Shown here one piece after another: positions 24,893 through 33,433 of a stretch of DNA of 64,000 nucleotides. The first letter of the stretch is position 1; each line of letters opens with the position of its first letter. Position numbers and translations under genes: made by a program. The notes under the pieces are model-generated. The model did not search any database, had not been told where the DNA came from, and worked only from the letters and a program-made list of their open reading frames with translations. Source of the stretch: Celeribacter halophilus (GTDB taxonomy: Bacteria; Pseudomonadota; Alphaproteobacteria; Rhodobacterales; Rhodobacteraceae); assembly GCF_900114135.1 (NCBI RefSeq), contig NZ_FORY01000010.1, positions 15,203 to 79,202 of the forward strand. Reading direction: 5' to 3'.

Positions 24893-25780
24893 ATGGACAA
24901 GCTCTCCGTCATGAACGCTTTCCGCCGCATTGTTGAGCGCGGAAGCTTTGCGCGTGCGGCGGAGGATCTGGGTGTTTCGCCCGCACTTCTCAGCCGCGAG
25001 ATCAAGCTTTTGGAGGAGAGCCTGAGTACGGTATTGCTCACCCGCACGACACGTTCGATGTCACTCACCGATGCCGGACAGCTCTTCTACGACGAGGCAT
25101 TGGGCATCCTCGATGCTGTATCCCAGATCGAGACACGCATCCGTGACGGCGCTGGCGCGATACGAGGCCACCTCAAGGTGAATGCGTCCAGTTCCTTCGG
25201 ACAGACCGTCATTGCTCCGATTCTGCCAAGGTTTTTCGACGCCTATCCCGACCTTCGCCTGACGCTGTCGATGGATGATCGGGTGATAGACATGGTTGAG
25301 GGCGGCTTCGATGTTTCTATCCGGATTAGCTCAGCCCTGTCGGACTCCGCACTAGTGGCGCGCAAGCTAGGGACGATGCGGCAGCAGATCTTTGCCGCAC
25401 CGTCCTATCTGGATAGCGTCGGCGCCCCAGAAACGCCGCAAGACGTTGCCAATCACCGTATCATTGGTTTTTTGCTTGCCGACCATCTCACCACTTGGGC
25501 TCTTCATGGTCCAACCGAAACAGTATCCGTGGACCTTGATCCTCCCGTCCGCGTCGGCAACAGTCTTGTTCTGCGAGATCTTCTGGTTGCCGGCCAGGGC
25601 ATCGGCACCTTGCCGGATTTCGTTTCAAGGGATGCTGTTGCGCGCGGTGATCTGGTCCGCGTGCTGCCCGATTGGGAGCTACCCGCGCCGGAAATCTACG
25701 CTGTGACGACCTCGCGGCTCGGCATGGATGCGAAGGTCACGGCGTTTCTCGATCACCTCTGCGTAGCGCTGCGCCCCTGA
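24893..25780 (+). CDS. LysR-family transcriptional regulator
   Basis: A protein of 295 residues. Helix-turn-helix region AFRRIVERGSFARAAEDLGV with SPALLSREIKLLEESLS, followed by a LysR effector domain (GHLKVNASSSFGQTVIAPIL onward). Unlike the other three LysR genes in this part of the window, it lies upstream of and parallel to its likely target, the WrbA-like gene 106 bp downstream. The N-terminal start is well placed (GAAAGA before the ATG). Related regulators respond to aromatic or quinone compounds; the effector here is not known. Confidence 0.9.
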   Translation: MDKLSVMNAFRRIVERGSFARAAEDLGVSPALLSREIKLLEESLSTVLLTRTTRSMSLTDAGQLFYDEALGILDAVSQIETRIRDGAGAIRGHLKVNASSSFGQTVIAPILPRFFDAYPDLRLTLSMDDRVIDMVEGGFDVSIRISSALSDSALVARKLGTMRQQIFAAPSYLDSVGAPETPQDVANHRIIGFLLADHLTTWALHGPTETVSVDLDPPVRVGNSLVLRDLLVAGQGIGTLPDFVSRDAVARGDLVRVLPDWELPAPEIYAVTTSRLGMDAKVTAFLDHLCVALRP

Positions 25781-25855
25781 CATTCTTCAACCCATGTAAA
25801 GAGTGAAGTCAAAGCGGGCCGGTTTTTCCAAATCGTCCTATCCTCGATCTTCTCA

Positions 25856-25871
25856 GGTGATGAAATTCACC
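25856..25871. promoter_or_regulatory. Candidate operator before wrbA
   Basis: GGTGA-TGAAAT-TCACC is a perfect 5-bp dyad in the 106-bp gap between the LysR gene and wrbA, ending 15 bases before the wrbA start. Could be a LysR site; inferred. Confidence 0.35.
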
Positions 25872-25886
25872 CCATGAGAGGCTCCC

Positions 25887-26510
25887 ATGACCCGTATTCT
25901 TGTTCTCTACTATTCTAGCTATGGCCATGTCCGCGCGCTCGCACAGGCCGAGGCTGAAGGCGCACGCAGCGTCCCCGGCACCCATGTAGATATACGCCGC
26001 GTACCGGAAACCGTTTCCCAGGAGATCCGGCAGAAGGCCGGGTTCGCCTCAGACGATACGCCTATTGCCGACCCGGCTGATCTGGAGGCCTACGACGCCA
26101 TCATTTTCGGGACACCGACACGCTTTGGCATGATGGCCGGACAGATGAAAACCTTTCTGGATCAGGCCGGCGGGCTTTGGGCGCGCAACGCGCTTGTTGG
26201 AAAGCTTGCTGCTGTCTTTGCCTCCACTGGCTCGCAGCATGGTGGGCACGAAGCGACGCTGCTCTCGACCCAGATCCCGCTCCAGCATTTCGGAATGCTG
26301 ATCGCGGGTATGCCTTACAGCTTCGCTGGCCAGACGACGGCCGACCACATAGTCGGCGGCGCACCCTATGGCGCGGGCACCATCGCTGGAGCCGACGGTT
26401 CCCGTGAACCCAACGAGACAGACCTCGCCGGCGCGCGGTTTCAAGGTGCCCATGTCGCTCGGATTGCCGCGCACCTTACGGGAGCCAATCTGGGCGAGGC
26501 AGCTGCGTGA
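25887..26510 (+). CDS. wrbA: NAD(P)H:quinone oxidoreductase WrbA
   Basis: A protein of 207 residues, normal length for the WrbA flavodoxin-like family. The FMN phosphate loop is in [17 protein letters not shown], and further family segments are [21 protein letters not shown], then [11 protein letters not shown] and [11 protein letters not shown]. It reduces quinones by two electrons, avoiding semiquinone radicals. It lies after a LysR gene on the same strand and its stop overlaps the start of a P-loop kinase gene by one base (TGATG), so the two are co-translated. Cytosolic, tetrameric in known members. Confidence 0.93.
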   Translation: MTRILVLYYSSYGHVRALAQAEAEGARSVPGTHVDIRRVPETVSQEIRQKAGFASDDTPIADPADLEAYDAIIFGTPTRFGMMAGQMKTFLDQAGGLWARNALVGKLAAVFASTGSQHGGHEATLLSTQIPLQHFGMLIAGMPYSFAGQTTADHIVGGAPYGAGTIAGADGSREPNETDLAGARFQGAHVARIAAHLTGANLGEAAA

Positions 26511-27019
26511 TGGCTTCCCTCCTTCCAGAAATGTCGCCTGTTCTGCACATTCTGTGCGGAAAGATTGCCGCTGGGAAATCCACCCTGGCGGCCGATCTTG
26601 CCCGCTCGCCTCAGACCGTCCTGATTGCCGAGGATGACTGGCTGAATGTGCTCTTCGCCGACGAGTTGGTTTCATTGCCCGACTACGTCCGGTGCTCTTC
26701 GAAGCTGGCAGGGATCATGGCGCCCCATGTCGCTGCGTTGCTGAACGCAGGCGTCTCGGTCGTTCTCGATTTTCCAGCGAACACTGTCGAGCAGCGTGCT
26801 TGGAGCCGTGGCATCATCGAGAAAACGACTGCCGCGCATCAGCTTCACTTTCTGGACGTGCCTGACGAGGCCTGCCTCGCTAGGCTACGCGAGCGCAATT
26901 GCCAAGGCGACCACCCGTTCGCGGTAACTGAGGCCCAGTTTCGCCAGTTTTCCAGTCACTTTCAAGCGCCCTTACTGGGGGAGGGCTTCAATGTCGTGAG
27001 GCATGAGGCATGCGGGTGA
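26510..27019 (+). CDS. P-loop kinase-like ATP-binding protein
   Basis: A protein of 169 residues. The Walker A motif GKIAAGKST is at residues 17-25, followed by TVLIAEDDWLN, where the acidic residues resemble the substrate-binding site of zeta-toxin and chloramphenicol-phosphotransferase-type kinases. VVLDFPANTVEQRAW resembles Walker B plus a lid, and RLRERNCQGDHPFAVTEAQF is the Arg-rich lid region common in these kinases. This points to phosphorylation of a small molecule, possibly a drug or sugar. I choose the ATG at 26510 over the GTG at 26507. It is coupled to wrbA and followed by a drug/metabolite transporter gene. Antitoxin is absent, so a toxin role is unlikely. Substrate unknown. Confidence 0.8.
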   Translation: MASLLPEMSPVLHILCGKIAAGKSTLAADLARSPQTVLIAEDDWLNVLFADELVSLPDYVRCSSKLAGIMAPHVAALLNAGVSVVLDFPANTVEQRAWSRGIIEKTTAAHQLHFLDVPDEACLARLRERNCQGDHPFAVTEAQFRQFSSHFQAPLLGEGFNVVRHEACG

Positions 27020-27093
27020 TCAGACAAGTCCAGCCGTTGCCGGGTCCGCGATTACCTGCCCCTTCTCAAGTCCCTCAGAAAACGAGACACGCC

Positions 27094-27993
27094 ATGTCAC
27101 GCACAGCCGACATTTTACTTACGGCGCTCGCTCCCGCGGTCTGGGGCAGCACCTATCTTGTCACCACCGAGGCGCTGCCGGCAGGCTATCCCGTGACCCT
27201 TGCCGCGCTTCGTGCCCTGCCAGCGGGGGTGTTGCTGCTTGCCCTGACACGTTGCCTGCCACCGCGGACGTGGCTTGGCCGTGTGTTTTTGCTCGGGAGC
27301 TTTAACTTCGCGCTGTTCTGGGTGCTGCTCTTCGTGGCGGCATACCGGCTTCCTGGCGGGGTCGCAGCAACACTGGGGGCATTGCAAGCGATGATTGTCA
27401 TCGTCATGGCTCGCGGCTGGCTCGGCACGCCGATCCGGACAGGAGCGATTGCAGCGGCTGCTGTGGGAGTCCTTGGTGTGGCACTATTGTTGATCGGTCC
27501 CGAGTCTGCGCTCGATCCTATCGGTGTCGCTGCCGGTTTGGGCGGAGCCGCCTCTATGGCGGCGGGCACCGTGCTGAGCCGAAAGTGGCAACCACCAGTT
27601 TCGGCCCTGAGCTTCACCGCTTGGCAGCTAACCGCCGGAGGTATCATCCTGTTGCTGTTCGCTTTGATCACCGAGCCCCCCTTGCCGCTGCTTTCAGCGA
27701 AGAACATCGCCGGACTGGTCTGGCTTGGCCTGATCGGCTCGGCGGCGACCTATGCACTCTGGTTTCGGGGCGTTGCTCGAATCGAACCAGGGACCGTCTC
27801 TTTGCTTGGCATGATGAGCCCAGTAACAGCGGCATTGCTTGGTTGGATGATACTCGGGCAATCTCTCTCGCCCCTACAGAGCCTGGGGGCAGTCGTCGTC
27901 CTTGCCTCCGTATGGGCTGGTCAGAGGTTCAACCAGACCGGTTCAAATGACACGTACGAGCAGCGGACATCGTCGCTCGCAAGAAATATCTGA
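27094..27993 (+). CDS. EamA/DMT-family transporter
   Basis: A membrane protein of 299 residues with about ten transmembrane segments in two EamA repeats. The first repeat begins LLTALAPAVWGSTYLVTTEAL; the second begins in GVAAGLGGAASMAAGTVLSRKW and contains IEPGTVSLLGMMSPVTAALLGW. It belongs to the drug/metabolite transporter superfamily (RhaT/YdcZ-like exporters) and probably exports amino acids, purines or drugs across the inner membrane. The start at 27094 is preferred over 27010 because homology begins there. It lies 74 bp downstream of the P-loop kinase and may be in one operon with it. Confidence 0.9.
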   Translation: MSRTADILLTALAPAVWGSTYLVTTEALPAGYPVTLAALRALPAGVLLLALTRCLPPRTWLGRVFLLGSFNFALFWVLLFVAAYRLPGGVAATLGALQAMIVIVMARGWLGTPIRTGAIAAAAVGVLGVALLLIGPESALDPIGVAAGLGGAASMAAGTVLSRKWQPPVSALSFTAWQLTAGGIILLLFALITEPPLPLLSAKNIAGLVWLGLIGSAATYALWFRGVARIEPGTVSLLGMMSPVTAALLGWMILGQSLSPLQSLGAVVVLASVWAGQRFNQTGSNDTYEQRTSSLARNI

Positions 27994-28019
27994 TCACCCC
28001 TGAAGAAAGGACCGTTTTC

Positions 28020-28709
28020 ATGCCTGCTCTTACCGCACGCCCAGATCTCGCGCGTAATATGCGGTTCGCCGGATTACTCTACCTTGTGATCATCATAACG
28101 GGCTTAAGTGCCGAAATCGGGCTGCGCGCTCCGTTGATTGATCTCGGGAATGCCGACGCCACGGCCGCTGCTATCCTCGCTGCACCGGGGCAATTCCGTC
28201 TCGCCATCGCTGCCGATATCGTGATGGCACTCAATGATGCAGGGCTGGCAATTCTGCTATACCTGATTTTCAGCCCGATGGCGCGGGGGTTGGCCCTATC
28301 GGCGATGGTCTTTCGGTTGATTCAGACAGTGGTGATTGTCGCCAGTCTCATGAGCCTGCTCACCGGGTGGTTGCTTTTAGCTCGCGCGGATGTACTGGTC
28401 GATGCGCACACACTCGCCTTGATATTTTTCGATCTTCACGCCCACGGATACGATCTTGGCCTCGTGTTCTTCGGCATCAACAGCTTGATTATGGGATTGC
28501 TGGTCTGGCGGTCGAGCCTCTTTGCAAGGGCATTCGGCGCCGGCCTTGCCATCGCTGGACTGGTCTACCTGTTCGGTAGTGGCTTACGCTTCTTCGCCCC
28601 CGAGCTGGCCCCGGTATTCGCTCCAGCCTATGCACTAACAATTTTGGCCGAAACTGCATTTTGCCTTCGATTGCTTCTCCAAGGCAGCACCGGTCATGAA
28701 GATTTTTGA
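28020..28709 (+). CDS. DUF4386-family integral membrane protein
   Basis: A protein of 229 residues with about six transmembrane helices, starting near residue 17 (GLLYLVIIITGLSAE). Family features include ARNMRFAGLLYL at the start, VFRLIQTVVIVASLM and LALIFFDLHAHGYDLGLVFFG in the second half, where DLHAHGYDLG is the most conserved stretch of DUF4386. No function is known for this family. AAGGA precedes the ATG. It follows the DMT transporter by 26 bp on the same strand, so they may be co-transcribed. Confidence 0.85.
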   Translation: MPALTARPDLARNMRFAGLLYLVIIITGLSAEIGLRAPLIDLGNADATAAAILAAPGQFRLAIAADIVMALNDAGLAILLYLIFSPMARGLALSAMVFRLIQTVVIVASLMSLLTGWLLLARADVLVDAHTLALIFFDLHAHGYDLGLVFFGINSLIMGLLVWRSSLFARAFGAGLAIAGLVYLFGSGLRFFAPELAPVFAPAYALTILAETAFCLRLLLQGSTGHEDF

Positions 28710-28751
28710 CAGCGCAAAATAGCCGTATGATAGACAAGCAGGAGAGGTTCC

Positions 28752-29189
28752 ATGTCCCATAGAGGATTTTCCGTCCGCGCCCTTGGCGAAATCGCCATCC
28801 GTTGTATTGATCTCGATGCGATGGTTGCATTCTATCGTGATGTGATCGGTCTGGAGCCGATAAACGATCCGGAGAATAGCGATGTCGTGTTCTTTCGGAT
28901 CGCAGAGGGCTTTGCCGGTCATACTCAGGTGCTCGCTCTGTTCCGACATGATATCGAAGGTGCAGGGAACACGCTGGCTGGTGATGAACCTCCGACCACT
29001 GGCCCTGGCTCGTCGCTCCATCATCTGGCTCTCAGCCTGCCCTGGGACGAGCAAGATGCGGTCATCGCATGGTACGAGACGCTGAAGAGGGAATATCATG
29101 TCGAGAGGTTCTCATGGATTGGCTGGCGCGGGGTATTCACCAAGGATCCGGACGGCAACACTGTTGAACTCGTCGCAAAGGAACAGTGA
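28752..29189 (+). CDS. VOC-family (glyoxalase/bleomycin resistance-like) protein
   Basis: A protein of 145 residues with the vicinal-oxygen-chelate fold: an N-terminal beta-alpha-beta unit GEIAIRCIDLDAMVAFYRDV and a C-terminal half starting with SLHHLALSLPWDEQD and ending DPDGNTVELV. The His and Glu that usually bind a metal (ALGEIAIR replaces H; HHLAL; TVEL) are only partly conserved, so it may be a dioxygenase-like or binding protein and not a glyoxalase. AGGAG precedes the ATG. Cytosolic. It stands between a DUF4386 gene and a cupin gene on the same strand. Confidence 0.85.
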   Translation: MSHRGFSVRALGEIAIRCIDLDAMVAFYRDVIGLEPINDPENSDVVFFRIAEGFAGHTQVLALFRHDIEGAGNTLAGDEPPTTGPGSSLHHLALSLPWDEQDAVIAWYETLKREYHVERFSWIGWRGVFTKDPDGNTVELVAKEQ

Positions 29190-29347
29190 TATGACGATCC
29201 TATCAGGCATAGACACAATCAAACCCGGTCCGAACCAATTTTTCTCGATGCTGCGCAACGAACCAATGACAGCTTTGCTTTGCGGGGGCTACGATAGGGC
29301 CTATGCATGTTTAGATTTTCGCACATTTTTCAAGAGCAGAGGAAATC

Positions 29348-29863
29348 ATGCTTAACGAGACAGTAAGCGACCGCGGTTCGCAAACACCCTACATTGTCAG
29401 GGCGGAGGAAGTCGCTAGGATGGAAGGACACTTCAAGACGCACTTCCTTAACCAGAACGCACGCCGCAACAATAAGAGCTTGGGCGACTTGACGGGACTG
29501 ACAGGGTTCGGTTTCCACCTCATCGAGGTCGAGCCAAACTACGAGACCACCGAATATCATGTCCATCACCACGAGGATGAGTGCGTTTATGTGCTGGAGG
29601 GCGAGGCGACGGCTGTGATCGGAGATGAAGAATATCCAATCGGACCAGGTGATTTCATCGGCTACCGGAAGGGTGGACTTGCCCACTCGATCCGCAACAC
29701 GGGTAAGACGGCCCTACGCTGCATCGTGGTCGGAGAGAGACTGGCGCACGACGTAGGCGACTACCCGCATTTGGGTAAACGTATTTACCGTCATTCGGGC
29801 TTGCCCTGGAACCTCGTCGATCATGATGCGATTGCAGAACCGAAAGCTGGCGAGAAGAAATAG
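29348..29863 (+). CDS. Cupin-domain protein
   Basis: A protein of 171 residues. A single conserved beta-barrel cupin domain includes the metal-binding histidines in TTEYHVHHHEDECVYVLEGE and the second motif PIGPGDFIGYRKGGLAHSIRN. It is probably a small-molecule-binding or dioxygenase-like enzyme. GAGG lies just before the ATG. Its 3' end lies next to the breakpoint of a truncated integrase on the other strand, so it was joined there by rearrangement. Substrate unknown. Confidence 0.88.
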   Translation: MLNETVSDRGSQTPYIVRAEEVARMEGHFKTHFLNQNARRNNKSLGDLTGLTGFGFHLIEVEPNYETTEYHVHHHEDECVYVLEGEATAVIGDEEYPIGPGDFIGYRKGGLAHSIRNTGKTALRCIVVGERLAHDVGDYPHLGKRIYRHSGLPWNLVDHDAIAEPKAGEKK

Positions 29864-29889
29864 ACCTTCGTGGAGAAGTGGCGAGAGGT

Positions 29890-31189
29890 GGTTACCCTCG
29901 TATTCTGCATGCTCAATGATTGACTTGAGCGTTACGAGGTGACGTTCGATTGTAGCTGGCGAAAGACCAACCTTTGCAGCGGGGAGCGTTCGTGCCTCTT
30001 CAAGAATCTCCTTGAAAGTCAAATCCCTTTGACGGGGTGACTTCCAGTATGTCTTTGGCATTTCTTTTGCAATCGCGTTGGAAAAAATTTCGAGATGATG
30101 CGCGCGAATATCCGTAACCAATTGAATGCCTGTTACGTAGATAAACAAAGTGACCGTCTTCAATGCTTGATCTTTTGTGCCTTGTGTACACTCTTTGCTG
30201 CGTGTCATCCGAACTGCCGTACCGAACAAATCTTGTCCAAAACGGCGTTCAATCTCTGCGTCCATTGCATTGCCATTGAAAACACGGGCTTCGGGTTGCG
30301 CAAGGGCTTCATTACGTTGGGTTTTGATTCTGTTGGCGGTAATGCGCTTGGAAATCAGAGACACACCGGGGGTTAGAAATGGCGTTTTATCGTCCGAAAA
30401 AGATACGAGTGACCCAGCATCGGAAGCCGAAGAGGTATCCACTGCAGTTCCCATGCCAGCACTTGCAAATGTCTGTGACTGGGAGCTCAAAATGTCATTT
30501 CTTGGGTGAGGTGCCGCAGTCGAGGGAGCAACCAAAGCGCGAAGCATTGTTTCGGCTGCAATGCAGGCGGACTCCCCGGCGTGAAGGGGAACTGTCTCGA
30601 CTGCATGATGTGCCGCCATACGGGCTTCTACCGCTGCCCACCGGAGTCTAAGCTTTTCATGTTGCGACATGTGTTGGATGCGGTCTTTGGAAGCTGCGCG
30701 CTCAAGGACGGCTTGATTGAATTCCGGGGACATGAACTCCTTAAATTTTTCATTTTGGACTCGTGCGGCAGGGGCCCGCTGGTTGATGGGCAATTCCATC
30801 AAACGTTTTTCTGACATATTTTCACGCAACCCATCTTCGACGAGGCTACGAAGAACGAATGCTTCGACGCGATTGTGCTGTTCACGCGTGGCGGTCAATG
30901 TGCCATCCATACGTTCCATCATCCGCGCATTTCGAAGATCTTCGAGATACGTGCGGAGTTCGGCCTTGAAAAAAGCCGGGACATCCACTTCAGGGATTGT
31001 GATATGAGCATTCTCGTCGAGCATTCGGTCCATGTGTGCATTCAATTGAACACATGATTTAAGGGCCAATTTTCGATCTGTCGTCCCCAAAGACAGCATT
31101 ACAGGTGGCAAATGTGTGGATAACTTTGGAACGCGTCTGCGGAAATAGTATGTTTTACGCCGTTTCTCTAAGTAAGTAATATTGCCCAT
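29890..31189 (-). pseudogene. Truncated tyrosine-recombinase integrase (N-terminal part only)
   Basis: The minus-strand frame starts MGNITYLEKRRKTYYFRRRV, the DUF6538-like N-terminus of phage-type integrases, and continues for about 433 residues through the core-binding region (SPATIERHLVTLKSIIEHAEY). Near 29890 it leaves family similarity and runs antisense through the cupin gene. The catalytic domain with Arg-His-Arg-Tyr is absent, so it is inactive. It begins 165 bp from the 3' end of tRNA-Gln and points away from it, the usual arrangement for an element integrated at a tRNA gene. It marks the edge of an old genomic island. Confidence 0.85.
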
Positions 31190-31255
31190 AGTGACCTCGC
31201 TCTTTGGTCACTGCCGATAGAAAACATGATCAACTTCGCGGTTGTGGAGATGACG

Positions 31256-31291
31256 TGTGTGAACATCTGTGTAACCACTTGTGTAACCTAT
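31256..31291. repeat. Three 12-bp tandem iterons before the integrase
   Basis: Units TGTGTGAACATC, TGTGTAACCACT and TGTGTAACCTAT repeat at exactly 12 bp between tRNA-Gln and the integrase fragment. They may be arm-type sites or an excisionase/operator site of the lost element. Too short for CRISPR. Confidence 0.55.
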
Positions 31292-31353
31292 CCCTCAGCA
31301 CGCCTCAGATGAAGCGTTCGTGGGTTTGTTTTTAAACAATTTTTTCAGGTTGT

Positions 31354-31428
31354 TGGCTGGGATGGTAGGATTCGAACCTACGGTACACTGTACCAAAAAC
31401 AGTTGCCTTACCACTTGGCTACATCCCA
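31354..31428 (-). tRNA. tRNA-Gln (anticodon UUG)
   Basis: A complete cloverleaf on the minus strand, 75 nt with encoded CCA: acceptor TGGGATG/CATCCCA, D-arm GCC...GGC, anticodon stem ACTGT/ACAGT with loop TTTTGGT (anticodon TTG), and T-arm GTAGG-TTCGAAT-CCTAC. It is the likely attachment site of the island whose integrase remnant lies next to it. Confidence 0.97.
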
Positions 31429-31475
31429 ACGTGGAGCGGTATTTAGTCTGAGCCCGCTGTCTGCGCAACCCCTTT

Positions 31476-31504
31476 TTGAGATGTTTTTTGAAAAAACCTG
31501 AAAT
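31476..31504 (+). promoter_or_regulatory. Candidate promoter for a small RNA
   Basis: TTGAGA (31476-31481) and TGAAAT (31499-31504) are separated by exactly 17 bases: a good -35 and a moderate -10. It points to a transcript starting near 31511 and ending at a T-run terminator at 31612. Confidence 0.35.
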
Positions 31505-31510
31505 GGTTCT

Positions 31511-31612
31511 GAAAAAATGGCGCGCTGCGTGAAAGAGGGGCGGCCTTTCGCAATCGTCCAGTGTTTTCGGACAGTTGCGAAAGCCTTCAAGTGCTTCCGG
31601 GCACTGCTTTTT
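31511..31612 (+). ncRNA. Candidate intergenic small RNA
   Basis: About 100 nt between tRNA-Gln and kpsE, both on the other strand. It would hold one long hairpin (CTTTCGCAA with TTGCGAAAG, and inside it GTCC with GGAC) and then a terminator stem AGTGC-TTCCGG-GCACT followed by a five-T run. A 17-bp-spaced promoter lies upstream. No coding frame of interest. The terminator only makes sense for plus-strand transcription, yet no plus-strand gene precedes it. All inferred from sequence. Confidence 0.4.
31589..31612 (+). terminator. Intrinsic terminator of the candidate small RNA
   Basis: Stem AGTGC/GCACT with loop TTCCGG, then GCTTTTT. Oriented on the plus strand, 12 bases before the end of the convergent kpsE gene. 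Confidence 0.5.
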
Positions 31613-31624
31613 AGGCCCGCGAAG

Positions 31625-33433
31625 TTACGCAGAGACCTGTTCGCGCAGCACGGCTGCGGTGAGCGAGGCGATCAGGTAGATGCCGGAGAAGATCAGCATG
31701 GCCAGAAGCGTGTTCTCGAATTTGCGCGGGTAGGTCGGCTCGTCGGGCGCCACAGGGCGCGAGGAGAGCGAGAGGTAGCGCACCTGTCTGTTGGCTTCGA
31801 CACGGGCCGCTTCGAGCGCCTGAATGGCGGCTGAGGCCATGGCCTGTCGTGTTGCCAAATCGACCTCCGCCATGCGCAGTTCTGCGGTGATGCGGGCCAG
31901 AGAGTCGGCGCCCTCGTTTGCCTGTGTCAGTTGTGCGCGCAGGCTTGCAATCAGGGTCTCCAGACGACGGATGTCCCCTTGCGTGCCTTCCACGCGGGCC
32001 TGGTTCGGGCGGTCGTTGTCGAGGAGCTGTTGCAGTTGCAATTTCTTCTGCTGCAATTGCGTTTCGAACGTGGAGACCTGCGCCATGATCGAAGAAGTTT
32101 CCGCATCCGGCGAGATGATCCCAAGCTGCTCCTGCAACTGCACGATCTTTTCCTGCGCGGCGAGCATTTTGGCCTCGGTGTCCTCAAGACTTTCGCGCGC
32201 GCCTTTCATCTGATCTTCGCGCAGACGCTGGGTCAACTGGTCGACCTGTTCCTCGGCATATTTGATCAGGTGATCGGAGAATTCCTGAGAGGTCTCCGGA
32301 TCAGCCGCGACGACTTCCATGCGCAAGAGGCCTTCGGTCGGATCGTAACCGATGGTGACGCGGTCAAGAAAGACCTTGTAGGCTTGTTCGTTGGTCGGAT
32401 TTTTCGGCAGCCTCTGAAGCGGATCGATGGCATCAGAGGAGAAATGGTCCTTGAACCCCGCATCGGCATCCAGCCGGAGCATGGCGTCGCGCGAGGTCAG
32501 GTAGTCCTGCACGGCAATCGAATCCTGCGAGGTGGCCAGAGACGTGCCTGACAACAACCCGCCGAGACCGCCACCCGCCGCCGAGGGCGATTCAGATTGC
32601 TGGATGATGAAGGCTGATTGGGTGGCATACATCGGAGTGGCGATCGTATAAAAATAGATCCCCGCCAAAATCGTCGGGATGCCCACAAACACCGCCAGAC
32701 GTGCTGCCAGCAAAAGCATCTTGCGGCGGCGTCTTTGTGCGATGTCCTGCTGGATTTGCGATATCTCCCCGTCGCGGGTCAAGCGCTCAAGGATGTCTTT
32801 CGAGGGCAGGGTGGATTTGTTGTCGACCGTTTTCGGCAGCTTGGCCTCGCCTGTTGGGGCCAATTCACGCGAAGGCGCTTTGCCCTCTGTGGTCACGAGG
32901 TCAAGCACGGTGCTGCGCTGGAAGGGATCAATGCCTTTTTTGCGCAAAAGCCGGACAGCGTCGAAATCGGAGGTGACGGCCAGCCCGTGTTTCTGCGCCA
33001 CGCGCCGCGCCAAACGCAATTGTCGTCCGGTGAGACCCTCGCGCCGGATCGCATCAATTTCGGCATCAATCGCGGCTTCGTCGGCGGGGGTGACTTCGCC
33101 CTGCACAGCTGTGTCTTGTGTGGCGTCTCCATCCGCGGCGCTCAGGTCCAGAGAGCGGGCGACTTTGCCGCGCTTGCTTGCGCCCTTGCCCGCAGGTCCA
33201 GAGGCCACCGCAGCGGCAGCCGAGCCGGGGAAGGGGGCGTCGCCAAAGCCATCGGCGCTGGCATCCGTGTCAAAGAGCTTGTCATCCGGCCCGAGTGTGG
33301 CCTGATTTGCGGCAGGTTTTACAATCTTTTCGACCTTCGCCGTGCTGGCAGATGCGGCCACGCTCTGCGCGTCTTTGGTGCTGCGGGCTTTGCGGCGCAC
33401 GCGGAATTTCTGGGCTTTAACCTTGGTAGTCAT
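31625..33433 (-). CDS. kpsE: Capsule polysaccharide export inner-membrane protein (KpsE-like)
   Basis: A protein of 602 residues. An unusually long N-terminal cytosolic region (about 235 residues, low-complexity with many Ala, Lys and Glu) precedes the first transmembrane segment (residues 239-261). The periplasmic part follows, with the Wzz/KpsE start YATQSAFIIQQSESPS, a coiled-coil of about 180 residues and a second transmembrane segment (about 573-596) close to the end. KpsE spans the periplasm and couples ABC export to the outer-membrane pore. Classical KpsE has about 380-450 residues, so the N-terminal extension is odd. It overlaps kpsT by 17 bases and is translationally coupled to it. 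Confidence 0.85.
   Translation of the reverse strand: MTTKVKAQKFRVRRKARSTKDAQSVAASASTAKVEKIVKPAANQATLGPDDKLFDTDASADGFGDAPFPGSAAAAVASGPAGKGASKRGKVARSLDLSAADGDATQDTAVQGEVTPADEAAIDAEIDAIRREGLTGRQLRLARRVAQKHGLAVTSDFDAVRLLRKKGIDPFQRSTVLDLVTTEGKAPSRELAPTGEAKLPKTVDNKSTLPSKDILERLTRDGEISQIQQDIAQRRRRKMLLLAARLAVFVGIPTILAGIYFYTIATPMYATQSAFIIQQSESPSAAGGGLGGLLSGTSLATSQDSIAVQDYLTSRDAMLRLDADAGFKDHFSSDAIDPLQRLPKNPTNEQAYKVFLDRVTIGYDPTEGLLRMEVVAADPETSQEFSDHLIKYAEEQVDQLTQRLREDQMKGARESLEDTEAKMLAAQEKIVQLQEQLGIISPDAETSSIMAQVSTFETQLQQKKLQLQQLLDNDRPNQARVEGTQGDIRRLETLIASLRAQLTQANEGADSLARITAELRMAEVDLATRQAMASAAIQALEAARVEANRQVRYLSLSSRPVAPDEPTYPRKFENTLLAMLIFSGIYLIASLTAAVLREQVSA

Noticed and set aside
29191-29355. 54-codon frame after the VOC gene
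   Set aside because: No domain or clear similarity and overlaps the cupin start; support too weak.
31256-31291. CRISPR array
   Set aside because: Units are only 12 bp, adjacent without spacers, and no cas genes are present.
31354-31428. Second copy of the tRNA-Gln 3' end (attR) within the window
   Set aside because: I did not find a matching 3' end in the left half; it may lie outside the window.
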